From Acidobacteriota bacterium (lineage in GTDB: Bacteria > Acidobacteriota > Terriglobia > Terriglobales > Acidobacteriaceae): DNA of 37,796 nucleotides. The notes below the pieces were generated by a model, which saw only the letters and a list, made by a program, of their open reading frames with translations, was not told where the DNA came from and did not search any database. The DNA is taken from assembly GCA_013285705.1 (NCBI GenBank), contig JABDHA010000039.1:1-37796 (forward strand). Direction: 5' to 3'. Positions 31,050 to 37,796 of the stretch are shown here, piece by piece. The position numbers and the translations under genes were made by a program. How positions within the stretch are numbered: the first letter of the stretch is position 1; every line of letters starts with the position of its first letter.

Positions 31050-32738
31050 CTATGGCGTTTTCGTAGCGGAAGACTTGCCAGCTGAGTTCGAGTCTTTGGT
31101 CTTGTTGGGGGAGCCGCCGGGGGAATCTTTGTCGTCCTTGTGCTTGAAATCGAGGCCGAACTTCGGCTCCGAGCGGGTTCCGGTAATTTTGATCGGGACC
31201 TCGGTTCCAGCTCCATGCTTGGAGAAGAATGGATCGACGGGCTTCAACAATATCGATTTCCAGCCAGTCATCATTTGCGAAACTTTGGCATCCAGCCGAG
31301 CCATCCCATGAAAGTCGAATTCATTGCCGTCAAGCGAATAGACTCCGGTCAAATTGATGTCGGCGCCCGGCAATTTGTAATTCAGCGCGGAAAAGGTCAG
31401 CTTGCTATCTCCCAGCTCAAAGACCCCCTGCATATCCGACTGGATCAGGGCTGGATTCTGCGCATCGATCTTTTTTGCTTCGCCCGCTTTGCCCTGGCTG
31501 CGAAGACTTAGTTCATCCACCTTGGCTTGCACCTTATCGTTCGAGAAGGTCGCATCGAGCACCTGGAAATTCCCCTTCAGACGCATTTTCTGCGTCACGG
31601 AAACTTTTCCCGGTGGAATATCGAGCTTGGTTTTAAGTTTCAGCGAGCCCTGCATAATGGGCGGCATGGTCTTTACGCCGAGCCGCAGCATATCTTCAAT
31701 GCGCGCCGGACCGACAACTACATCCAGTGTGATCTGGTGCCCCTGTCCACGGACGAGCACAACCTTCCCCGTCGCCACGATGTGCGAATGCCCAAGCTGC
31801 GCATCGACCGGTTGTAGATAGGTGTCGCCATTGGTTCCATCTACGATGGCATGAAACTTTGTATGTAGAGGGATAGGATGCGTGCCGGTATCTACCTGAA
31901 AATCCGGCGTATCCGTTTCGCCGTCCACGACCATGTTGTTCAATGTCCCCACGTATTTGCCCTGCGAAGACAACATGCCGCCGATCCCTTTCAGCGAATT
32001 CAGGTCGGCGTGGCTGAAGTTATACGCCCCATCGATTGGCGTATCGCCGGGACTTTCCGTATTGAATGGACCAAAGTGCCCGGTGGAATCGATGTTGCCG
32101 ACTGGTTTGGGATTAGTGAGGATGGCGTGGAACGCCAGGGGCTGTCCGGCACCGATTGAAGTCAGTGCAAGATTGCTGACGTCCCATTCAAGAGGAGTCT
32201 TGCCGGGCTTATTTGTCTCTAAGACAAGCTTGGCGTCCTTCACCAACAGCTGGTCCACATAGATTTGAATCTTGCCGCCGCCCTCTCCATTTTTCATCTT
32301 CGGCATGTTCTTCCGGTCTTCTTTGGGAGGCATGGTCAGAGCGAGGCCTTCGAGGTTTACCCGTCCAACGTGCATTGGTGTGTGCAGAAAGGATCTCCAG
32401 CCAGTTTTGAAGGAGAACTTCCGCACAGCGAACAATGGCGCTTGCATATCGAGATCATTGGGATACAGGTGCAAATCTCCGCCTGTTACTTCAAGCCCGT
32501 TCAAGACGTATACGTGGAAGTATCCAAGCTCGACACGGCTGTCGAAGCGCGCGCTGAGTGTCTCAATCACGCGCGCGCGCAACACTGGTTCTGCGCGGCG
32601 CAAAAGGATGCTCGCTGCAATGAAGACTCCTACTACTACAATGAAAAAAGCCGCAGCGATCCATAGCAAGATGCGTTGCGAGCGGCTATGCTTTCTTGTT
32701 GTTCCGTGGGGACTTTCAGAGGACGACCGGTCTTGCAC
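31050..32738 (-). CDS. AsmA-like envelope protein
   Basis: Protein of 562 aa with a basic N-terminus and one TM helix (ILLWIAAAFFIVVVGVFIAASILL, about 23-46). A long periplasmic beta-rich part follows, typical of the AsmA/YhdP/DUF748 group that is thought to bridge or move phospholipids between membranes. Recognisable are LSARFDSRVELGYFHVYVLNGLEVTGGDLHLY, NMVVDGETDTPDFQV, and the repeat-like VSVTQKMRLKGNFQVLDATFSNDKVQAKVDELSLRSQGK. The tail is low-complexity, rich in Asp, Ser and Lys. Start is GTG 32738. Only 30 bases separate it from the start of the trehalase gene on the other strand, so its promoter must lie within the start of that gene. Confidence 0.83.
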   Translation of the reverse strand: MQDRSSSESPHGTTRKHSRSQRILLWIAAAFFIVVVGVFIAASILLRRAEPVLRARVIETLSARFDSRVELGYFHVYVLNGLEVTGGDLHLYPNDLDMQAPLFAVRKFSFKTGWRSFLHTPMHVGRVNLEGLALTMPPKEDRKNMPKMKNGEGGGKIQIYVDQLLVKDAKLVLETNKPGKTPLEWDVSNLALTSIGAGQPLAFHAILTNPKPVGNIDSTGHFGPFNTESPGDTPIDGAYNFSHADLNSLKGIGGMLSSQGKYVGTLNNMVVDGETDTPDFQVDTGTHPIPLHTKFHAIVDGTNGDTYLQPVDAQLGHSHIVATGKVVLVRGQGHQITLDVVVGPARIEDMLRLGVKTMPPIMQGSLKLKTKLDIPPGKVSVTQKMRLKGNFQVLDATFSNDKVQAKVDELSLRSQGKAGEAKKIDAQNPALIQSDMQGVFELGDSKLTFSALNYKLPGADINLTGVYSLDGNEFDFHGMARLDAKVSQMMTGWKSILLKPVDPFFSKHGAGTEVPIKITGTRSEPKFGLDFKHKDDKDSPGGSPNKTKDSNSAGKSSATKTP

Positions 32739-32768
32739 GTTGAGAACCTTTCGGGAGCTAGGAGCGCT

Positions 32769-34493
32769 ATGAAGTTAGAGGCAAACTTTAACCCGTATGT
32801 TGGTTCAAGAAAAATTCAGCCGTTGAAACGGATATTCCGCAGTCTGGCATTCTTCGCATTGTGCCATCTTGCCGCGCTGGCCCAGCAACCGTCGACCGCC
32901 AATCCTCCCTCCGCGCCGGCTGCGACGAATATCGACCAGTACATACACCAAGCATGGGGCACGCTATCGCGGTCCATGACGGATTGCCATTCGCTCATTG
33001 ATCCTAAGCTGACAGCGGCTCCAGTGCTATACCTTCCGCAGGAAATTGCGGAGCCGCCTGAGGTAGCCGCTCTGCAGTCCCAGTGCAATGTCAGCATCGA
33101 GCGGCTTCCGCGCCGCATTACGCATATCGGCGACATCGATCCGAGATCGATCCAAACTCCGGGGCTGCTCTATCTGCCGAACAAATACATCGTTCCCGGA
33201 GGCCGCTTCAACGAGATGTACGGCTGGGACAGCTACTTTATCCTGCTGGGGCTGCTTAAGGACGGTCACATCGATATGGCTCGCGGCATGGTGGAGAACT
33301 TTTTCTTCGAGATCGCGCACTATGGGAGCATTCTGAACGCAAACCGCACCTATTATCTGACACGTTCGCAGCCTCCTTTTCTCTCTTCGATGATTCGCGA
33401 TGTATACGAGGCGCAACTTTCTGCAAAGCCGAACGAGCAGAAACAGACGGATGCGTGGCTCGCCAACGCCTATGGCTATGCCGTGCAGGATCACAATCTC
33501 TGGCTGAATGATTTTCATCGCGCTGGAGACACGGGCCTGGCGCGCTACTTCGATCTGGGCGAGGGTCCGGTTCCCGAGCAGGAAGATGACAGCACTTACT
33601 ACCCGGATGTCATTCGCTGGTTGCTGGCGCATCCTGACGTACACACCGACTATCTGGTCGAAGCGCCCGACCAGCCGGATGCGGCGGAACAGGCAAAGCT
33701 TGCCAAGCTGAGTTGCGATCCGCGCATCTCAAAGGTATGTGCGCATGCCCACGTCGATGGCCACTGGCTCTCTGAAGGCTTTTATCGCGGTGACCGCGCG
33801 ATGCGCGAATCCGGGTATGACCCCAGTTTCCGCTTTGGGCCGTTCAGCGGATCGACGCACCATAACGCGCCGATCTGCCTCAATAGCCTGCTCTACAAAT
33901 ACGAGCGTGACCTGGCGTGGATGGCGACAAAGCTCGGTAAGTCGTCGGTGGCAAAGCAATGGAATGCGCAGGCGGATGCGCGTAAGGCCGCCATCAACAA
34001 GTATCTGTGGAATGCCGCAGAAGGCATGTACTTCGACTACGACTACATGCAGCATAAACAGTCGACGTACCGATATCTGACGACGTTCTATCCTTTCTGG
34101 GCTGGCTTGACTGACGAGCAGCAGACGATTGGCCTCGAAAAGTCTCTCCACTGGTTCGAGCAGCCGGGCGGCCTGGCGATGAGCACCTATGACTCTGGAA
34201 CGCAGTGGGACCTGCCCTACGGATGGGCTCCGCCCTCATGGATTGCGATCGCCGGCTTGCAGAAAGTCGGTGATGTAAAGGATGCGCGCCGCGTCTCTGA
34301 AAAGTTCAGTCACACCATCGCCACCAACTTCGATCGCGACCACACGATCCGCGAGAAGTACGATGTGGTGCATGGATCGTCCGAATTAAATGTTGCGACT
34401 GGATACAAGACGAACGTTGTAGGTTTCGGCTGGACGAATGCGGCTTACCTGAAGATGCAGCAGTTGCTGGCAGAGACAGGAAGCAAGCAGTGA
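32769..34493 (+). CDS. secreted/periplasmic trehalase (GH37)
   Basis: Alpha,alpha-trehalase, 574 aa, cutting trehalose into two glucose molecules. The signal-like stretch IFRSLAFFALCHLAALAQ precedes the (alpha/alpha)6 domain. The two family signatures are present: PGGRFNEMYGWDSYF and QWDLPYGWAPPSW. MRESGYDPSFRFG holds the catalytic Asp region, and IREKYDVVHG plus VVGFGWTNAAYL the region around the second acid. Length matches E. coli TreA (about 565 aa). Start ATG 32769 has AGGAG four bases upstream. A longer frame upstream would run through the AsmA gene region. Its stop overlaps the following kinase start (GTGA), so hydrolysis and sugar phosphorylation are likely co-expressed. Confidence 0.95.
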   Translation: MKLEANFNPYVGSRKIQPLKRIFRSLAFFALCHLAALAQQPSTANPPSAPAATNIDQYIHQAWGTLSRSMTDCHSLIDPKLTAAPVLYLPQEIAEPPEVAALQSQCNVSIERLPRRITHIGDIDPRSIQTPGLLYLPNKYIVPGGRFNEMYGWDSYFILLGLLKDGHIDMARGMVENFFFEIAHYGSILNANRTYYLTRSQPPFLSSMIRDVYEAQLSAKPNEQKQTDAWLANAYGYAVQDHNLWLNDFHRAGDTGLARYFDLGEGPVPEQEDDSTYYPDVIRWLLAHPDVHTDYLVEAPDQPDAAEQAKLAKLSCDPRISKVCAHAHVDGHWLSEGFYRGDRAMRESGYDPSFRFGPFSGSTHHNAPICLNSLLYKYERDLAWMATKLGKSSVAKQWNAQADARKAAINKYLWNAAEGMYFDYDYMQHKQSTYRYLTTFYPFWAGLTDEQQTIGLEKSLHWFEQPGGLAMSTYDSGTQWDLPYGWAPPSWIAIAGLQKVGDVKDARRVSEKFSHTIATNFDRDHTIREKYDVVHGSSELNVATGYKTNVVGFGWTNAAYLKMQQLLAETGSKQ

Positions 34494-35428
34494 GCGAAAC
34501 GCGAAAGCTCATCGTGGGCATCGGCGAGGTTCTCTGGGATTTGCTCCCTGGCGGAAAGCATCTGGGAGGAACGTCGGCTAATTTTGCGGTCATGTCTGCG
34601 CGCCTTGGCAACCATGCCGTGCTTGCCAGCCGTGTCGGTTCTGACGCACTGGGCGAAGAGGCACATGCTTATCTTGCATCGTCGCCACTGGATACGAGCT
34701 ACCTGCAACTTGACCGGGAGCATCCGACGGGAAGTGTTTCCGTTACGCTGCAGGACGGCCAGCCAGAGTATGTCATTCACCAACCGGTGGCCTGGGACTT
34801 TCTGCAATGCACTCCGGAATGGTTAGATTTGGCGCAAAGCGCGGATGCTATCTGCTTCGGCACGCTGGCACAGCGGCATGAGGCATCACGCGAGGCCATT
34901 CATTCTTTTCTGGCGGCGAGTTCCGAGAGTTGTGTGCGTGTGTTTGACGCGAATCTGCGCAAGCCGTTCTTTGACGCGCGGGTGGTTGAGAGCTCGATGC
35001 AACGGGCGACCCTGCTGAAGCTGAATGAAATCGAGATGCCGATGGTCCTGTCGCTGCTTGGCCTCGTCGAGAACTCCGGGGCCGATGAAGAGTCGCTTCT
35101 TAAAGGAGCGCGCATGCTTCTCGACCGCTTTCCCCTGCAGCTGATCTGCATCACGATGGGGTCGCAGGGTAGTCTGCTGGTGACTCGGGATGCGCATCAC
35201 CGACACCATGGCATTCCGACAAAGGTAGCCGACACGGTAGGCGCGGGCGATGCTTTTGCGGCTGCGCTTGTCCGTTCCTATCTGGCGGGGGCTTCGCTGG
35301 CTGTCCTGAATGAGGCTGGGAACCGCTGGGGATCGTGGGTCGCATCGCAGGACGGTGCCATGCCGCCGCTGTCTGCAGACACATTTGAGATGATAGAGGT
35401 TCAGATTCAGCAGGCAGCCGGGGAATAA
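34490..35428 (+). CDS. PfkB-family carbohydrate kinase (fructokinase-like)
   Basis: Cytosolic sugar kinase of the ribokinase/PfkB family, 312 aa. The N-terminal GIGEVLWDLLPGGKHLGGTSANFAV is the fructokinase-type start. VFDANLRKPFFD is the lid-linked block, and ADTVGAGDAFAAALV carries the catalytic Asp and anion hole. The order and length fit fructokinases, but the hexose cannot be fixed; the neighbouring trehalase yields glucose. Start is GTG 34490, overlapping the trehalase stop by four bases. Confidence 0.93.
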   Translation: MSETRKLIVGIGEVLWDLLPGGKHLGGTSANFAVMSARLGNHAVLASRVGSDALGEEAHAYLASSPLDTSYLQLDREHPTGSVSVTLQDGQPEYVIHQPVAWDFLQCTPEWLDLAQSADAICFGTLAQRHEASREAIHSFLAASSESCVRVFDANLRKPFFDARVVESSMQRATLLKLNEIEMPMVLSLLGLVENSGADEESLLKGARMLLDRFPLQLICITMGSQGSLLVTRDAHHRHHGIPTKVADTVGAGDAFAAALVRSYLAGASLAVLNEAGNRWGSWVASQDGAMPPLSADTFEMIEVQIQQAAGE

Positions 35429-35429
35429 T

Positions 35430-36788
35430 TTGTCACGCGAGCAGGTATACATGGTGAAGTTGTCGACATCCCAGGAAAAACGGGAAATGGGCCAGTTGAA
35501 GCGCAAGCAACTGCGCCGACAGGATCATTCGAACTGGCAGCCGCAGCACAGGCGGCATAACCCCATCGCATTGCTCGAAGAGTCGATGCGCGGTCGCGTC
35601 CCTTCACTGATCACAATCAAGTATGAGCGCATGGCGGCATCACCGTTCGGCTTCTTTCGCGGTGCTGTGCCTGTCATGGCCTCAGACCTCTCTCTGCTGC
35701 CGCACACAGGGATCGTGAACCAGATCTGCGGCGACGCGCATGTGTGTAACCTGGGAGCCTATGCGGCGCCGGATGGGCGGCTCGTCTTCGACATCAACGA
35801 CTTCGACGAGACGATTCGCGGGCCTTTTGAATGGGACTTGAAGCGTCTGGCGACGAGCCTGGTGCTGGCCGGGCGCGAAAACGGCGCCAAGCGAGCGCAA
35901 TGTGAAGAGGCCGTATACGGCCTTATTGCACGGTATCGCAAATGCGTGGACATGTTTGCACGGATGCCGGTTCTGGAGATGGCGCGCTACCAGGTGCATC
36001 GCCTGCAGCGCATCACTCCGGTTTCGACGGCGCTTTTGAAGGCCGAGCGCTCTACCCCAATGCACACGCTGGAGCAGCTTACGGTTCCGGAGATGAGCCG
36101 AGGCGCCGAAACGGGCAGGCGGATCTTCAGAGAAAACAAGCCTCTGCTGACACGCATTTCCTCGGGGCAGGCGCGCGCGGTTCTTGCTTCGCTCCATGAG
36201 TATAAAAAGGACCTTTTGCCCGAACGACAGCACTTCTTCGCACAATACAGGCCCATGGACGTGGGATTTAAGGTGGTGGGCACGGGGTCCGTCGGATTGC
36301 GCGATTATCTTGTGTACTTCGAGGGCAATGGACGGGGCGATCCGCTCTTTCTCCAGGTCAAAGAAGAACCGGCTTCCGGCTACGCGAAATATCTTGAATA
36401 TCACGGGCCGCATCACCAGGGACAGCGCGTTGCGGATGGACAGCGGGCCATGCAGTTTCTCTCCGATCCATTTCTGGGTTGGACAACGATCGCGAATCGC
36501 CAATATCTTGTGCGCCAGCTGAATGACCATAAGGCAAACATTGAAATCGCAGACCTGAAGGGCCTTGGACTGCTTGAATATGCCGAGATGTGCGGCGAAC
36601 TGCTTGCCCGCGGCCATTCCCGCTCAGGCGATGCCTGCATCCTGGCTGGCTATATCGGGACCGGAAGGCGATTTGCAGAAGCAATGGTGAAATTTGCAGA
36701 ATCGTACGCTGACCAGACGGAGCGCGACTGGGAAGCTTTACGCAAGTCAAGCCATGCGCCAAAGAAGGCAGTGGCCGCAGCCAGCTAA
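35430..36788 (+). CDS. DUF2252 family protein
   Basis: Protein of 452 aa matching DUF2252 (uncharacterised, with kinase-like fold hints). The core blocks are visible: YERMAASPFGFFRGAVPVM, ICGDAHVCNLGAYAAPDGRLVFDINDFDETIRGPFEWDLKRLATSLVLA (the GDAHxxN and DxNDFD patterns resemble the catalytic and metal loops of aminoglycoside-type kinases), then KVVGTGSVGLRDYLVYFEGN and FLQVKEEPASG. SYADQTERDW lies near the end. It follows the sugar kinase by one base. The start is TTG 35430 as drawn or ATG 35451, which has GCAGG upstream. The role is not known; co-transcription with trehalase and kinase suggests a sugar or polysaccharide setting. Confidence 0.9.
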   Translation: MSREQVYMVKLSTSQEKREMGQLKRKQLRRQDHSNWQPQHRRHNPIALLEESMRGRVPSLITIKYERMAASPFGFFRGAVPVMASDLSLLPHTGIVNQICGDAHVCNLGAYAAPDGRLVFDINDFDETIRGPFEWDLKRLATSLVLAGRENGAKRAQCEEAVYGLIARYRKCVDMFARMPVLEMARYQVHRLQRITPVSTALLKAERSTPMHTLEQLTVPEMSRGAETGRRIFRENKPLLTRISSGQARAVLASLHEYKKDLLPERQHFFAQYRPMDVGFKVVGTGSVGLRDYLVYFEGNGRGDPLFLQVKEEPASGYAKYLEYHGPHHQGQRVADGQRAMQFLSDPFLGWTTIANRQYLVRQLNDHKANIEIADLKGLGLLEYAEMCGELLARGHSRSGDACILAGYIGTGRRFAEAMVKFAESYADQTERDWEALRKSSHAPKKAVAAAS

Positions 36789-36797
36789 AATAGAGAT

Positions 36798-37796
36798 ATG
36801 CTGCAACTTGCCGACGCCGGCAAACGATTCGGCCAAAAACTTCTTTTTGAACACGCCAACTGGCTTATCACCGCGGGCGAACGCACCGCTTTGGTTGGCG
36901 CGAACGGCACGGGGAAATCCACGATATTAAAAGCGCTTGCGGGTCTCGATTCGCTCGACTACGGCGGTCTGCAGCGCACGCGCGGCATGAGCATCGGCTA
37001 CTTGCCGCAGGATGGGCTGTCGCTCTCCGGCCGCACGGTATTTGACGAATGCCTCTCCGTCTTTGAGGAGCTGCAGAGCATCGAGCAGGAGCTGGAAGTT
37101 CTCTCCGCATCGCTCTCGGAGCTTGACTCCGAAAGCAGCGCCTACGCTGTCGCGGCCGAGCGCTACTCGAATCTCGGTGCGCGCTTTCATGCGCATGACG
37201 GCTACGCTCTCGATGCGCAGGTAGGCTCGGTGCTAACCGGGCTTGGCTTCAGCAAGGAGGATTGGGCGCGCCGTACGGAGGAGTTCTCGGGCGGCTGGCA
37301 GATGCGCATCGCCTTGGCGAAACTGCTGCTGCAAAAGCCAAACTTGCTGCTCCTGGACGAGCCGACAAACCATCTCGACCTCGAAACGCGCAACTGGCTG
37401 GAAGAGTATCTGCGCTCGTATCCAAATGGCTTCATCCTCATCTCGCATGACCGCTATTTTCTCGATGTGACGGTCAACAAGATTGTTGAGATTTGGAATA
37501 AGGGCCTGCATTTTTATTCCGGGAACTACGAGAAATATCTGCAGCAGAAGGACGAGCGGCGCACGCAGCTTGAAGCGGCCTACCGCAGGCAGCGCGAGCA
37601 CATCGAGCATCTGGAGATCTTCATCAACCGCTTCCGCTACCAGGCAACGAAGGCCAAGCAGGTCCAGAGCCGCATCAAGGAGCTCGAAAAAATCGAGCGC
37701 ATCGAAATTCCGCAGGAAGAGCAGGCGATTCACTTCACCTTCCCGCAGCCACCGCCATCCGGACGAACCGTGGTGGAAGTCTCAGATCTGAGCAAG
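36798..37796 (+). CDS. ABC-F family ATPase, 3' end cut by the window edge
   Basis: Soluble ABC-F protein; members bind ribosomes as translation factors or antibiotic-resistance proteins. 333 codons are visible from ATG 36798 to the edge. The first ATPase domain is complete: Walker A LVGANGTGKSTIL, signature FSGGWQMRIALAKLL, Walker B NLLLLDEPTNHLDLETRNWL and H-loop LISHDRYFLD. The linker begins at YSGNYEKYLQQKDERR, with a long charged helix pair (HIEHLEIFINRFRYQATKAKQVQSR) and PPPSGRTVVEVSDLSK leading into the missing second domain. This fits the Uup/YheS/EttA type; the subtype is not decided. The start is nine bases after the DUF2252 stop, so it may be read through from that operon. Confidence 0.94.
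   Translation, partial: MLQLADAGKRFGQKLLFEHANWLITAGERTALVGANGTGKSTILKALAGLDSLDYGGLQRTRGMSIGYLPQDGLSLSGRTVFDECLSVFEELQSIEQELEVLSASLSELDSESSAYAVAAERYSNLGARFHAHDGYALDAQVGSVLTGLGFSKEDWARRTEEFSGGWQMRIALAKLLLQKPNLLLLDEPTNHLDLETRNWLEEYLRSYPNGFILISHDRYFLDVTVNKIVEIWNKGLHFYSGNYEKYLQQKDERRTQLEAAYRRQREHIEHLEIFINRFRYQATKAKQVQSRIKELEKIERIEIPQEEQAIHFTFPQPPPSGRTVVEVSDLSK

Noticed and set aside
35682-36617. Minus-strand open frame (311 codons) opposite the DUF2252 gene
   Set aside because: DUF2252 blocks are continuous on the plus strand; the opposite product shows no domain.
1-37796. Search for tRNA/rRNA genes, CRISPR arrays, insertion sequences or prophage genes
   Set aside because: None seen: no regular spaced direct repeats, no transposase or integrase motifs, and intergenic gaps are too short for most RNA genes.

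Overview
The window (37.8 kb, roughly 55-57% G+C by eye) looks like chromosome from an acidobacterium of the Terriglobia type (Acidobacterium / Terriglobus / Granulicella / Edaphobacter relatives). That placement is an inference from gene style: many secreted peptidases and glycosidases, Acidobacteria-type orphan secreted proteins, and the overall gene mix. No rRNA, tRNA, IS element, prophage or CRISPR array was seen, and no stretch over 300 bases lacks a gene.

Layout. (1) 1-2207: an MFS transporter cut by the left edge and an acyl-CoA dehydrogenase, both on the minus strand. (2) 2315-7749: a sodium:solute (monocarboxylate-type) symporter and a giant FAD / Fe-S D-2-hydroxyacid dehydrogenase on the plus strand, meeting a D-isomer 2-hydroxyacid dehydrogenase tail to tail; this is probably a 2-hydroxyacid (lactate-like) uptake and oxidation locus. 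(3) 7874-9897: an orphan secreted protein and a class I aminotransferase. (4) 10187-16645: a compact histidine operon, hisI-G-D-C-B-H-F-A, on the minus strand. Ahead of it lies a complete attenuator: a sigma70-like promoter, a 26-codon leader peptide with nine histidines, a strong terminator hairpin and a competing antiterminator pairing. (5) 16661-24107: a sarcosine oxidase-type flavoenzyme, two secreted serine peptidases (S9, S10), a secreted creatininase-family hydrolase, an orphan secreted protein and a nitroreductase. (6) 24171-26833: a two-gene membrane operon that I read as a distant, rearranged relative of the copper membrane monooxygenases (AMO/pMMO). (7) 26979-29139: a divergent DrrAB-type ABC exporter with a TetR regulator. 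(8) 29181-36788: a sugar locus with a secreted GH13 alpha-glucosidase, an AsmA-like protein, a GH37 trehalase, a PfkB kinase and a DUF2252 protein. (9) 36798 to the right edge: an ABC-F ATPase, truncated by the window.

The most interesting part is the 24.2-26.8 kb operon. The upstream gene encodes a polytopic protein with two motifs whose Asp/His spacing (4+13 and 4+14) equals that of the CuC and CuD ligand sets of PmoC/AmoC. The first motif is nearly the AmoC sequence. The downstream gene encodes a PmoB-like layout: a signal peptide whose predicted cleavage leaves an N-terminal His, an extracytoplasmic domain, two membrane helices and a large second extracytoplasmic part rich in His and Met. 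No separate PmoA/AmoA gene is present, but the C-terminal half of the polytopic protein may be an A-like part fused to the C-like part. The second highlight is the his attenuator, whose leader transcript should start only a few bases before the leader AUG.
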